Positions 1 to 6,891 are shown, counted from the first letter of the stretch. The stretch: DNA of 15,776 bases from JAICLK01 sp036489905 (GCA_036489905.1 DASXEX010000020.1:1-15776); one strand, 5' to 3'. Numbers and translations are program-made. Notes: a model not told the origin generated them from the letters alone.

Positions 1-297
1 GATTTGCCCGCCAAGCGCAAACTCTATGTCACGCCCGGCCTCGTCGACCAAGGCCGCGAAACCGAAAACGTGCACCGCCAAATGGGCGAACTCATCGCCA
101 CGGCAAATCCTGACGTCGTCGTCCTCATGCAAAATTCGGTCACTGCATTTATCCAACAGGGCTTGGAAGCCGCCAACTTCAAAAACGAACTTCGCCTCGA
201 GCCCGACCCGCTGAATTTTTACACCAACCTCAACCATTTCGTCGCCGCCGGCGACCTCGTCCTCATGCAAAACGACTGGCCGGATAATTACGCTTGA
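1..297 (+). CDS. murF: MurF-like Mur ligase, C-terminal part (5' end outside window)
   Basis: Only the last 98 codons are present, open from base 1. The segment reads like the C-terminal domain of MurF-type ligases: a 'YVTPGLVDQG' stretch near the start, where family members have 'VTPGMVELG', and a closing 'GDLVLMQNDWPDNY', matching the family ending 'GDVVLxENDLPDNY'. MurF adds D-Ala-D-Ala to the UDP-MurNAc peptide in the cytoplasm. The call is supported by alr and ddl about 1.6 and 2.9 kb downstream, which supply D-Ala and D-Ala-D-Ala. The catalytic and ATP-binding domains lie outside the window, so another Mur-ligase-family member cannot be excluded. The last 22 codons are repeated imperfectly at 992-1057, beyond a toxin-antitoxin pair, so this 3' end may be the incoming or the original copy. 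Confidence 0.78.
   Translation, partial: DLPAKRKLYVTPGLVDQGRETENVHRQMGELIATANPDVVVLMQNSVTAFIQQGLEAANFKNELRLEPDPLNFYTNLNHFVAAGDLVLMQNDWPDNYA
232..297 (+). repeat. Direct repeat copy A: functional 3' end of murF
   Basis: This stretch is repeated in the same orientation at 992-1057. From base 241 on, 49 of 57 positions match, including 24 identical bases at 252-275. Both copies encode almost the same peptide and both end in a stop codon, TGA here and TAA in copy B. Copy A is joined to the rest of murF. Confidence 0.85.
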
Positions 298-301
298 CGA
301 G

Positions 302-329
302 TGCCTACGCATAACGCAAACTGTAGGCA
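302..329 (+). promoter_or_regulatory. Inverted repeat upstream of toxin-antitoxin operon (candidate RHH operator)
   Basis: Perfect 7-bp arms TGCCTAC (302-308) and GTAGGCA (323-329) are separated by 14 bp and end at the antitoxin start codon. Ribbon-helix-helix antitoxins commonly repress their own operon by binding a palindrome at the promoter, so this is the obvious operator candidate. No clear -10 box is visible. The role is inferred from position and symmetry only. Confidence 0.45.
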
Positions 330-589
330 TGAGCAATATGCAATACACCATCCGCAATGTGCCGCCAGACGTGGATAATATTCTGCGTTTACGTGCCAAA
401 AAAAGCAAACAGAGTTTTAATAAGACGCTGGTCGAAGCGCTGCGCCAATCCACGACCGGTACGGGCAAATCACGAAAAAAGGGTGAGTTTGACTGGCTTT
501 ACGGCAGCGGGGGCATCGGCGAGGCCGAGCTCAAGGCGTTTGCCGACCAGCGCAAAATCGACAAAGAGTCCTGGAATCTGCCCGGATGA
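329..589 (+). CDS. Ribbon-helix-helix antitoxin (FitA/VapB-like)
   Basis: An 86-residue protein. The N-terminal part 'MQYTIRNVPPDVDNILRLRAKKSKQSFNKTLVEAL' spans about residues 4-38 and has the strand-helix-helix layout of FitA-like RHH antitoxins: 'TIRNVPPDV' as the DNA-contacting strand, then 'AKKSKQSFNKTLVEAL'. The C-terminal half, with 'FDWLYGSGGIGEAELKAF', would be the toxin-binding tail. The stop TGA overlaps the toxin ATG as ATGA at 586-589, typical of translationally coupled TA pairs. ATG at 329 is used, but ATG at 338 is equally possible because no strong Shine-Dalgarno separates them. It is expected to neutralise the adjacent PIN toxin and to repress the operon through the palindrome at 302-329. 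The cassette sits between two copies of the murF 3' end. Confidence 0.8.
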   Translation: MSNMQYTIRNVPPDVDNILRLRAKKSKQSFNKTLVEALRQSTTGTGKSRKKGEFDWLYGSGGIGEAELKAFADQRKIDKESWNLPG

Positions 590-984
590 GATTGGCGCTC
601 GACACTAATGCCTACACCGCTTTTCAGCGCGGCCAAGCTGCAGGTCTCAAGCAGCTCATCGATACCGCTGAGCTGATAGTATTGCCGTTTATAGTCGAAG
701 CCGAACTTCGCGCTGGCTTTAAAAAAGGCAGTCGCGAACCGGAAAACCATGCCAAGCTCAGCAAGTTCATGTCTTCCAACAGAGTGCTTGTGCTTTGGGC
801 GGATGAAGCAACCAACGAAATCTACGCCCGGATTTGGGCCGAGCTTTCTGCCATAGGCGCACTGATTCCGACCAACGACATCTGGATCGCTGCCATCTGT
901 CTGCAAAACAACCTCGCACTCGCCACCGCCGACACTCATTTTAAAAAGGTCCCGTTCATTGCAACGGTTTCGGCAGACTCATAG
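586..984 (+). CDS. vapC: PIN-domain ribonuclease toxin (VapC-like)
   Basis: A 132-residue protein of typical VapC length. The PIN-domain acidic residues can be placed: D6 in 'LALDTNAY', E40 in 'VEAELRAG', D98 in 'PTNDIWIAA' and D116 in 'ATADTHF'. Together they form the Mg2+ site of PIN nucleases, which usually cleave tRNA or other structured RNA in the cytoplasm. The gene overlaps the antitoxin by four bases (ATGA) and follows it in the usual antitoxin-toxin order. All catalytic positions are intact, so the toxin is probably active. The specific RNA target cannot be read from the sequence. The displaced murF 3' end begins only 7 bases after its stop codon, so this gene marks the right edge of the inserted cassette. 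Confidence 0.88.
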   Translation: MRLALDTNAYTAFQRGQAAGLKQLIDTAELIVLPFIVEAELRAGFKKGSREPENHAKLSKFMSSNRVLVLWADEATNEIYARIWAELSAIGALIPTNDIWIAAICLQNNLALATADTHFKKVPFIATVSADS

Positions 985-991
985 CGCACGA

Positions 992-1057
992 AACGACTTT
1001 GTCGCCACCGCCGACCTCGTCCTCATGCAAAACGATTGGCCGGATAGTTACCACTAA
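992..1057 (+). pseudogene. Displaced duplicate of murF 3' end (repeat copy B)
   Basis: In frame, 992-1057 reads 'NDFVATADLVLMQNDWPDSYH' followed by TAA, nearly the same as the murF C-terminus 'NHFVAAGDLVLMQNDWPDNYA'. It has no start codon or upstream reading frame and begins 7 bases after the toxin stop. From 1001 on, 49 of 57 bases match 241-297, with some silent differences (GAC/GAT), so it is diverged rather than freshly duplicated. The simplest reading is that the toxin-antitoxin cassette arrived together with its own murF 3' end, or that a duplication flanked it, leaving this fragment as a scar directly upstream of the hydrolase gene. Confidence 0.8.
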
Positions 1058-1065
1058 AGAATGCT

Positions 1066-1938
1066 ATGCAGACGCGAGAAGGCTTCATAAATTTCAAAGG
1101 CTTTAGGACCTACTATATCATGTATGGCGATGTGGCCGGAGAAAAAACGCCGCTGTTGGCGCTGCATGGCGGTCCGGGGTATACGCATTATCATCTGGAA
1201 AACCTATCGGGATTGGCTGAACGGGGACAGCCGCTGGTACTATACGACCAGCTCGGCTGCGGCAAATCGGCCAGGCCGGATAATCCGAAGCTATGGACAA
1301 TCGAAGTGTTTATCGACGAGCTGAACGCGGTCAGAAAAAGTCTCGGGTTGGATTTGCTCAACCTGCTTGGCCATTCGTGGGGCGGGTCGCTCGCGGCCGA
1401 ATATATGCTTACCAAGCCCGCAGGCGTCAAAAAGCTTATCCTTTCAAGCCCATTGCTGGATAGCAAACTCTGGGTTGTGGAGGCGAAGCGGTTAGTCAAT
1501 GAATTGCCAGCCTGGGCAACCGCTTTAATGCGTAAACATGAAGCGGAAGGCACAACCGATTCATACGAATACCAGCAAGCCTACATGGAGTTTAAGACAC
1601 GCTTCATTTGCCGTGCTAAGCCGTACCCAATGCCACTCGTCAAAGCTGACGAGGCAGCTGGCGCACAAGTATACGAGACGATGTGGGGCCCGAGCGAAAC
1701 GCACGCCACGGGCAGCTTGAAAAACTGGAGCGTGCTGGACCGCTTGCACGAAATCGACACGCCCACGCTCTTTTTATCTGGTAAATACGACGAGGCGACG
1801 CCGAAACAAATTGAAATTGCGCACAGAAATATACCCGGCTCAAAGTGGGTTTTGTTTGAGCACAGTTCGCATACGGCGAACTTCGAAGAAACCGAGAAAT
1901 ATTTAGAAGCTGTTGAGGAATTTCTAGATTCTGCTTAA
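1066..1938 (+). CDS. pip: Proline iminopeptidase-family alpha/beta hydrolase
   Basis: A 290-residue S33-family alpha/beta hydrolase. The oxyanion-hole motif is HGGPG at residues 34-38, the nucleophile elbow GHSWGG contains S104, the acid is probably D242 ('SGKYDEATP') and the histidine is H269 ('HSSHTANFEE'). 'YDQLGCGKSARP' (about 60-71) is characteristic of the proline iminopeptidase branch, which releases N-terminal proline from small peptides. There is no signal peptide, so a cytoplasmic enzyme for peptide scavenging fits a host-dependent organism with few biosynthetic pathways. ATG at 1066 is used; the ATG at 1061 is out of frame. The gene follows the murF remnant by 8 bases, which suggests it once lay directly behind murF. 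An epoxide hydrolase or other S33 member is the main alternative. Confidence 0.85.
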   Translation: MQTREGFINFKGFRTYYIMYGDVAGEKTPLLALHGGPGYTHYHLENLSGLAERGQPLVLYDQLGCGKSARPDNPKLWTIEVFIDELNAVRKSLGLDLLNLLGHSWGGSLAAEYMLTKPAGVKKLILSSPLLDSKLWVVEAKRLVNELPAWATALMRKHEAEGTTDSYEYQQAYMEFKTRFICRAKPYPMPLVKADEAAGAQVYETMWGPSETHATGSLKNWSVLDRLHEIDTPTLFLSGKYDEATPKQIEIAHRNIPGSKWVLFEHSSHTANFEETEKYLEAVEEFLDSA

Positions 1939-1957
1939 CCGGCAGTGTATCAAATTG

Positions 1958-1963
1958 TATAAT
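1958..1963 (+). promoter_or_regulatory. -10 box (TATAAT) abutting alr, leaderless arrangement
   Basis: A perfect TATAAT ends 6 bases before the ATG at 1970. Transcription would begin at or next to the start codon, giving a leaderless mRNA. No Shine-Dalgarno lies before ATG 1970. The same spacing is found at ddl. Confidence 0.65.
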
Positions 1964-1969
1964 AATGTC

Positions 1970-3130
1970 ATGCTCCGAAAATATGCCAAAAAGGCGCTCA
2001 GGCGTCTGGCCGCCAACGATTACCGGCCGCTGAATCGGATTGAGCTCAAGCGGCAAGCCATGCTCCACAACGTGATGCATATTCAAAAGCAGCATCCTGG
2101 TTTTGAGATCATTCCAGTGCTGAAGGCGAACGCTTATGGCCACGGGCTTGAGCAAGTGGCTGAGATTTTGAACGGTGCAGCCTGCAATTATTTGGCGGTG
2201 GATGGCTACTTTGAAGCGGCAAAGATTCGCGATATCACCAAACATCGTATTTTGGTTTTGGGTTACGTCTTGCCGCAGAATGTTCGGCTGCTCGATACCA
2301 AGCGATGCTCGTTCGTGGTGCAGGACGTTGCCGGGCTGACTGCGTTTGGTAAACTCGGCAAGCCTGTGCGGATTCATGCTGAGTTCAACACCGGCTTCAA
2401 TCGCCTGGGCGTATTGCCGGAAGAATTGTCTGAATATCTGGCCGCTTTGAAAAAATATCCCAACCTAGAACTTGAAGGTGTCATGACGCATTTAGTCGAT
2501 GCGGACAACGAGCTCGATGATTCGTTCGACGCCAGGCAACAGGAGTTGTTCGATGCGCATGTCGCAAAAATTCTGGAGGCTGGTTTCCGACCAAAACTGA
2601 TCCACATAGCCCAAACGGCTGGCAGCACGAAAATCAAGAGCAAATATGCGAATGCCATCCGGCTCGGCATCGGCACGTACGGCGTCAACCCGCTTTTGCC
2701 GCAAGATCCACATTACGCGGACTTGGCTAGTCTTGAAGCCGTGCTTGAGCTCAAAAGCACTATCATCAAAACGATTAACCTCAAAAAAGGCGACATGGTC
2801 AGTTACAACGCCACGTTTGCCGCACCGAAACCGATGCGCATCGGCGTGTTGCCGCTTGGCTATTACGAAGGAGTGCCGCGCGAACTCAGTAACAAAGGCT
2901 GCGTTACATACAACGGCAAAGAGCTGCCGATCGTCGGCCGGGTTTGTATGAACCACACGATGATTGACCTCGGGCAAACGAACTTAAAAGTCGGTGACGA
3001 AGTGACACTTATCAGCAACGATCCGGCAAAGTCGAATTCGGTCGCTGGCATGCAAAAGAAGCATGGATTATTCCCGTACACAACTATGACGAGCCTCGCC
3101 AGCAGCGTGCGGCGCGAAATTATAGGCTGA
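1970..3130 (+). CDS. alr: Alanine racemase
   Basis: A fold-type III PLP enzyme of about 386 residues interconverting L- and D-alanine for peptidoglycan. The PLP-binding lysine is K52 in 'VLKANAYGHG', and the second catalytic base is Y279 in 'MVSYNATF', the equivalent of the family's 'vSYgrtf'. Other landmarks are 'NTGFNRLGV', 'RLGIGTYGV' and 'VGRVCMNHTMIDL'. Length is normal for the family. The reading frame stays open to a TTG at 1955, but that codon and the next ones overlap the TATAAT box, so ATG 1970 is chosen; this also gives a basic N-terminus (MLRKYAKKALRR). ddl follows after 30 bases with its own -10 box, so alr and ddl are functionally linked but probably also transcribed separately. 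Confidence 0.95.
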   Translation: MLRKYAKKALRRLAANDYRPLNRIELKRQAMLHNVMHIQKQHPGFEIIPVLKANAYGHGLEQVAEILNGAACNYLAVDGYFEAAKIRDITKHRILVLGYVLPQNVRLLDTKRCSFVVQDVAGLTAFGKLGKPVRIHAEFNTGFNRLGVLPEELSEYLAALKKYPNLELEGVMTHLVDADNELDDSFDARQQELFDAHVAKILEAGFRPKLIHIAQTAGSTKIKSKYANAIRLGIGTYGVNPLLPQDPHYADLASLEAVLELKSTIIKTINLKKGDMVSYNATFAAPKPMRIGVLPLGYYEGVPRELSNKGCVTYNGKELPIVGRVCMNHTMIDLGQTNLKVGDEVTLISNDPAKSNSVAGMQKKHGLFPYTTMTSLASSVRREIIG

Positions 3131-3145
3131 GGCAACTCCGACAAG

Positions 3146-3154
3146 TGCTATAAT
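3146..3154 (+). promoter_or_regulatory. Extended -10 (TGCTATAAT) abutting ddl
   Basis: TGCTATAAT is a perfect extended -10 element ending 6 bases before the ATG at 3161. The spacing equals that at alr, and the nine bases are identical to those before the leuS leader ORF at 6876-6884. A leaderless or nearly leaderless mRNA is expected. No Shine-Dalgarno is present before the start codon. Confidence 0.7.
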
Positions 3155-3160
3155 TATGGC

Positions 3161-4324
3161 ATGAAAAAGCAAACAGTCGGCGTGTTTTTCGGGTCGCGGT
3201 CGACCGAGCACGATGTGTCGGTGGTGACGGCGATTGCTTCGGTTATCAAGCCGCTGGAATTGTCCGGAAAGTACGACGTCGTGCCGGTTTACATCGCCAA
3301 AGACGGCAAGTGGTTCGCGGATAAAAAACTGGGGGACATCAAACTATTTACCTCCGGCAAAGTTACTGATTGGTGCAAGAAGCACAAGCCGGTGCAGTTG
3401 TCGTTCGCAGACGGTTTGAAATTAGCGTGGCCGGGCTTGAAAAATCGCGGCGTAAAAATCGACATTGCATTTCCGGCTTTGCACGGTACGCACGGCGAAG
3501 ACGGCGAAGTCATGGCGATGTTCGAGCTGGCAAATATCCCATACGTCGGCTGCGATGTCCGTTCGAGCGTCGTGGCGATGGACAAAGTGCTGGCCAAGCA
3601 AGTGGCGCTTGCCAATAATATCTCGACGCCGCTATCGGTCAATTTCGCGAAGTACGAGTTTGGACATGACGCAGATGCGCTTGTGACGAAAATTAACCGC
3701 ACGCTGAAATATCCGCTGTTCGTCAAACCGGCGCATCTCGGCTCAAGCATCGGCATCACGCGTGTCACCGACCCGAAAGATTTACAGAACGCCATCGAAG
3801 TTGCCGTGCATTACGACGACAAAGCGCTCGTGGAAGAAGCCGTGCCGAATTTGATCGAAGTGACGCTGCCGATCATGGGCAATGACGAGCCGCAGCCGGC
3901 TTTGCTTGAGCAGCCATTAACCCAGCCCGAAGATTTCTTCGATTTTAATACAAAATACATGAGTGGCGGCAAAAAAGGCGGCCAAAAGTCAGGTGCCAAG
4001 GGCGCGCAAGGCTACAGCCAAGTTCCGGCCGACCTGCCAAAAGAATTGTATAAAAAAGCCGAAGCGCTCGGCGTTGCCGTTTACAAAGCGCTCGGTTGCA
4101 CCGGCATGGCTCGCGTTGACATGCTGATTGACAGCACGAAAGGCGAGGTATATTTCAACGAGGTCAACCCGTTGCCGGGCAGTTTGTACTCGCACAACTG
4201 GAACAAAGCCGGCGTGTCGAATGTGGAGCTGGTTACGAAATTAGTCGAGCTGGCGCTGGAACGCTTTGAGGCGCGAAAGATGCTGGAGACGGTTTTTTCG
4301 ACCAGCTATCTGCAGCAGTTTTAG
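3161..4324 (+). CDS. ddl: D-alanine--D-alanine ligase
   Basis: A 387-residue ATP-grasp ligase joining two D-Ala for the peptidoglycan stem peptide. The N-terminal substrate loop is 'FFGSRSTEHDVSV' (9-21, with E16 as the usual first-D-Ala contact). 'HGTHGEDG' follows, then the ATP-grasp core with 'VKPAHLGSSIGI' and the metal/phosphate segment 'NEVNPLPGS'. K265-Y266 in 'FNTKYM' appear to match the DdlB omega-loop pair K215-Y216; retention of this Tyr, which is Phe in D-Ala-D-Lac ligases of lactic acid bacteria, argues for D-Ala-D-Ala as product. After it comes an unusual Gly/Lys-rich stretch (about 268-283) that enlarges the omega loop. The stop codon overlaps the Shine-Dalgarno of the next gene, suggesting coupling to the deacetylase. 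Confidence 0.93.
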   Translation: MKKQTVGVFFGSRSTEHDVSVVTAIASVIKPLELSGKYDVVPVYIAKDGKWFADKKLGDIKLFTSGKVTDWCKKHKPVQLSFADGLKLAWPGLKNRGVKIDIAFPALHGTHGEDGEVMAMFELANIPYVGCDVRSSVVAMDKVLAKQVALANNISTPLSVNFAKYEFGHDADALVTKINRTLKYPLFVKPAHLGSSIGITRVTDPKDLQNAIEVAVHYDDKALVEEAVPNLIEVTLPIMGNDEPQPALLEQPLTQPEDFFDFNTKYMSGGKKGGQKSGAKGAQGYSQVPADLPKELYKKAEALGVAVYKALGCTGMARVDMLIDSTKGEVYFNEVNPLPGSLYSHNWNKAGVSNVELVTKLVELALERFEARKMLETVFSTSYLQQF

Positions 4325-4328
4325 GAGG
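4323..4328 (+). promoter_or_regulatory. Shine-Dalgarno AGGAGG overlapping the ddl stop
   Basis: A perfect AGGAGG shares two bases with the ddl TAG (4322-4324). The nearest in-frame conventional start of the downstream gene, ATG 4376, is 47 bases away, too far to use it. Codons at normal distance are ATT 4334 and ACG 4337. This site therefore bears on where the deacetylase really starts. Confidence 0.6.
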
Positions 4329-4375
4329 GAATTATTACGCGGCGTTTTCGATGGGGCGTAAGCCCGCAATTTTTT

Positions 4376-5152
4376 ATGAGCCTGATTGTAGCGGTTTGTG
4401 TTGCGGCAGGCATCGGGTCGAACGTGCAGTATCACCGTGAGCTGATCGCACAAGCGAAAGTTGACGCGCGCCGTCAGGCGGAGGCAGAAGCCGTAGCCGA
4501 AGCTCGGGCGCGTGCATCGGCGGCTACGTATTCGTGGGTTTCGCCGGTAAATTGCAAGCTGCAGCCGTGCATCGCGCTGACGTTTGACGACGGCCCGGAC
4601 ATGTACACGACGCCGCAAGTTTTGAGTATTTTGGAGCGTGAGCACGTGCACGCCAGCTTTTTTATTGTCGGCTCGCGGGTGGCGGGTAACCAGGCTCTGC
4701 TTAGGCGCATGTTCGCGGACGGCGACGAAATTGGCGATCACAGCTGGACGCATCCGGACTTTACAACGCTCAAGCCGGCGCAGATTAGGCAGCAAATCGC
4801 GTTCACGCAAAAGGCTATTCATGCGGCTGGCGTGCCCGCGCCGACACTTTTTCGTCCGCCGTACGGTGCCGTCGATCAAAAAGTCATCTCCAACGTGCCG
4901 CTCACCTTTATGTTTTGGAACGAAGACCCCGAGGATTGGGCGGCCGATTCACCAAAACAGGTCGAAAAAGCCGTGATTGCCTCGGCCAAACCCGGCGGCG
5001 TGGTCGATATGCACGATATTTATCACGTCACGGCCGAGTCGCTCGACCCGATTATCAAAAAGCTAAAGGCTGAGCATTACCAATTCGTCACCGTCAGCCA
5101 ATTGCTCGGTCTCCAGCCCGGCCAAAAAGGCGAATTCTACGGCCGCCCATAG
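4376..5152 (+). CDS. Membrane-anchored or secreted polysaccharide deacetylase (NodB-like, CE4)
   Basis: From ATG 4376 the protein has 258 residues: a hydrophobic N-terminal segment (about 2-15), an Ala/Arg/Glu-rich presumably helical linker (about 25-48), and a NodB-homology domain. CE4 motifs are TFDDGPD (69-75, catalytic base D71 and metal ligand D72), HSWTHP (H122 and H126 metal ligands), RPPYG (160-164) and the late 'VDMHD' with H213. Such enzymes remove N-acetyl groups from peptidoglycan or other surface glycans outside the membrane. ATG 4376 is the first conventional start, but the frame is open back to the ddl stop and encodes RRFRWG just upstream, a basic n-region for the hydrophobic segment. 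A start at ATT 4334 or ACG 4337 behind AGGAGG is therefore likely. Confidence 0.9.
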   Translation: MSLIVAVCVAAGIGSNVQYHRELIAQAKVDARRQAEAEAVAEARARASAATYSWVSPVNCKLQPCIALTFDDGPDMYTTPQVLSILEREHVHASFFIVGSRVAGNQALLRRMFADGDEIGDHSWTHPDFTTLKPAQIRQQIAFTQKAIHAAGVPAPTLFRPPYGAVDQKVISNVPLTFMFWNEDPEDWAADSPKQVEKAVIASAKPGGVVDMHDIYHVTAESLDPIIKKLKAEHYQFVTVSQLLGLQPGQKGEFYGRP

Positions 5153-5162
5153 CACAAGCAAT

Positions 5163-5192
5163 TTGTGTTTTGCTGAAGAGTTTCTGTATAAT
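5163..5192 (+). promoter_or_regulatory. Promoter for the membrane protein gene (TTGTGT-18-TATAAT)
   Basis: TATAAT at 5187-5192 is preceded by TTGTGT at 5163-5168 with an 18-bp spacer. The predicted start leaves a leader of roughly 27 bases before ATG 5226, with a weak purine-rich stretch (GGAATAAG) as ribosome binding site. Unlike alr and ddl, this is a conventional leadered arrangement. Confidence 0.55.
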
Positions 5193-5225
5193 CACGGGTA
5201 TCAACCCTAAACGGAATAAGAAAAT

Positions 5226-5582
5226 ATGCCGCCGGACGTAATTGAACCGCAGAACCATCAGAATGCTCCAACTGAGCCAACACCGAGCGAACCTAACGCC
5301 GAGCCGATGCCGGCGCAGACTCCGCCGTTGCCGGCAACTCCAGTGAATCCGCCATTGCAAGCGTCGCCAGGTTTGGGCACGAGCTCCGCGCCGAATTCCG
5401 TGCTGGCAGGCAGCGTGTTTAGCCCAACGGTTTCCGGGCCGGTGGTTGGATCGGGCGGCACTCCGGACACGCCTGGCTTCGCGCCGCAGCAAGGCTTCGT
5501 GTCAGGCGATAGCACGCCGCCAAGCCAGCCAACTTTTGGGCAAAACTCTCAGCAGCCAAAACGATCGAAAAAGCGCTTATAG
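5226..5582 (+). CDS. Pro-rich cytoplasmic N-terminal part of a split membrane protein
   Basis: 118 codons rich in Pro, Thr, Ser, Gly and Gln, ending in a basic 'KRSKKRL' directly before an in-frame TAG (5580-5582). The composition is that of a disordered cytoplasmic tail, and the basic cluster is what normally precedes a transmembrane helix with its N-terminus inside. The same frame continues immediately after the TAG with a hydrophobic helix and a large extracytoplasmic domain (entry at 5598). The two parts therefore look like one protein interrupted by a single nonsense codon. I do not recognise a specific function. On its own this fragment would be a soluble disordered peptide. Confidence 0.75.
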   Translation: MPPDVIEPQNHQNAPTEPTPSEPNAEPMPAQTPPLPATPVNPPLQASPGLGTSSAPNSVLAGSVFSPTVSGPVVGSGGTPDTPGFAPQQGFVSGDSTPPSQPTFGQNSQQPKRSKKRL

Positions 5583-5597
5583 CTATTTGCCGGTGCG

Positions 5598-6848
5598 TTG
5601 CTGGTAATCCTGCTGCTTGCCGCCGGCTACGTATTTGCATTTTATTTGCCAAACACGCCGAGCCACCTGTATGGCGACGCGCTGACGAACAGCGGCAAAG
5701 CGGTCGACAAACTGATTGACTATTCCAAGCAGGAATCGGAAGCGAATTACAAAAGCTGGTCATTCAGTGGCGCGGTGCATGTCAAAAGCAGCAGTGGCAG
5801 TTACGACGTGAACCTGGCTGGCACGTTGGGCAAAAATATGGATGGAAGCTTGCAATCAAATATTGACGCTCTAGGCGAAAAAGTAAACGTGAATGTTCGC
5901 AGCGTCGTGGCTTCCGGCAACACGACGCCGGACGTATATTTTCAGGTCACGGGTATCAAGCAACTGCTGGACGGCTTTGGCCTGAAGCAGTATGACAGTT
6001 TGGACGGCAAATGGATTGTGGTCGATCACACGCTGCTCGAAACATACGAAAGCGCCGCGAAGCACGCAGCCGGCGGCGGTTCGGGTGCCAACATCACACC
6101 GACGAATGCTGAAGTGCAGAATGCGCTCGACAAGGCGCAAGCCGTCAATAAACAATACATATTCACGACCAACGGTTCGACCGCTGTGCTGACAAATGAA
6201 AAGTATCTCGGCAAAACCACTCTGAACGGCCAAGCTGCCGATCATTTCCAGGTCGGCTACAATAAAGCGCACCTCGAAGCGTATGTGATGGCGCTTGGCA
6301 AGGCGCTCGACAGCAGTCAATTGAACCACTGGTCAACAACAGCTGACAAGAAAAGTTTGAGCCAGTTGCTAAACATTAGTTCGTTGCAGCAAAGTGTCAA
6401 GCGCGCCAACACCAAATACACATTCGATATGTGGGTGGATACCAAAACGCCGCTGGTGAGCAAAGTATCGTTTACCGACCCGTATAAAAGCTCGTCGGTG
6501 TTTAGCATCGCGCAGAACTATACAGGTGGAAGCACCTATCCGTTTGTGATGACCTACAATGGTAAAGACGGGACCAATCCGGACAAGGGAACGCTTAATT
6601 TGACGCTTAATACTCGGACGCACCAGACCGCATTCGCGCTTGCCGACAACGAGCAGTCGTCCAGCGGTAACACTACGTCGACCGCGAACTTTACGCTGAC
6701 ACCGAGCAACAAATCGGTCACGGTTACTGCCCCCAAAGGTGCCGAATCAATCGACAAGTTGCTGATTTCCCTCGACCTCGGCGGCCTGCAGCCCAGCGAA
6801 TTGGGCAAATCCAGCAACCCATCGTCATCTCAAGGCATAACCGAATAG
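5598..6848 (+). CDS. Transmembrane and extracytoplasmic part of the split membrane protein
   Basis: The frame is the same as at 5226-5582 and is open from 5583. It begins with a transmembrane segment ('LLVILLLAAGYVFAFYLP') followed by a large, Ser/Thr/Asn-rich presumably external domain of alternating strands: 'SFSGAVHVKSSSGSYDVNL', 'YFQVTGIKQLLDGFGL' and 'KWIVVDHTLLE'. The pattern recalls LppX/LprG or LolA-like beta-sheet lipid-binding folds in broad outline only, and no lipobox is present. TTG 5598 is the first possible start after the TAG, but no Shine-Dalgarno precedes it and it falls inside the hydrophobic stretch. I read it as the continuation of the 5226 gene. The domain has no internal stop over 416 codons, so the interruption is recent, suppressed or a sequence error. 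Function unknown; surface-exposed. Confidence 0.75.
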   Translation: MLVILLLAAGYVFAFYLPNTPSHLYGDALTNSGKAVDKLIDYSKQESEANYKSWSFSGAVHVKSSSGSYDVNLAGTLGKNMDGSLQSNIDALGEKVNVNVRSVVASGNTTPDVYFQVTGIKQLLDGFGLKQYDSLDGKWIVVDHTLLETYESAAKHAAGGGSGANITPTNAEVQNALDKAQAVNKQYIFTTNGSTAVLTNEKYLGKTTLNGQAADHFQVGYNKAHLEAYVMALGKALDSSQLNHWSTTADKKSLSQLLNISSLQQSVKRANTKYTFDMWVDTKTPLVSKVSFTDPYKSSSVFSIAQNYTGGSTYPFVMTYNGKDGTNPDKGTLNLTLNTRTHQTAFALADNEQSSSGNTTSTANFTLTPSNKSVTVTAPKGAESIDKLLISLDLGGLQPSELGKSSNPSSSQGITE

Positions 6849-6875
6849 CATCCACCGGTCGATTCTGGCAAAATC

Positions 6876-6884
6876 TGCTATAAT
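6876..6884 (+). promoter_or_regulatory. Extended -10 (TGCTATAAT) for the leuS leader transcript
   Basis: The nine bases are identical to those before ddl. The box ends 7 bases before ATG 6892, so transcription should start at or beside that ATG. This makes the short ORF that follows the first translated segment of the leuS mRNA. Confidence 0.65.
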
Positions 6885-6891
6885 CCGAAGC

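Noticed and set aside
1955..1969. TTG start for alr five codons upstream of ATG 1970
   Set aside because: These codons contain the TATAAT box itself, and no Shine-Dalgarno precedes TTG 1955; ATG 1970 fits the promoter and the enzyme's usual N-terminus.
1640..2377. A 245-codon minus-strand frame across pip and alr
   Set aside because: It is antisense to two clearly conserved enzymes, and its translation shows no motif or plausible start signal.
5153..5171. CACAA/TTGTG hairpin followed by TTTT as terminator of the deacetylase gene
   Set aside because: The stem is only 5 bp and A/T-rich, and it overlaps the -35 region of the next promoter; too weak to call.
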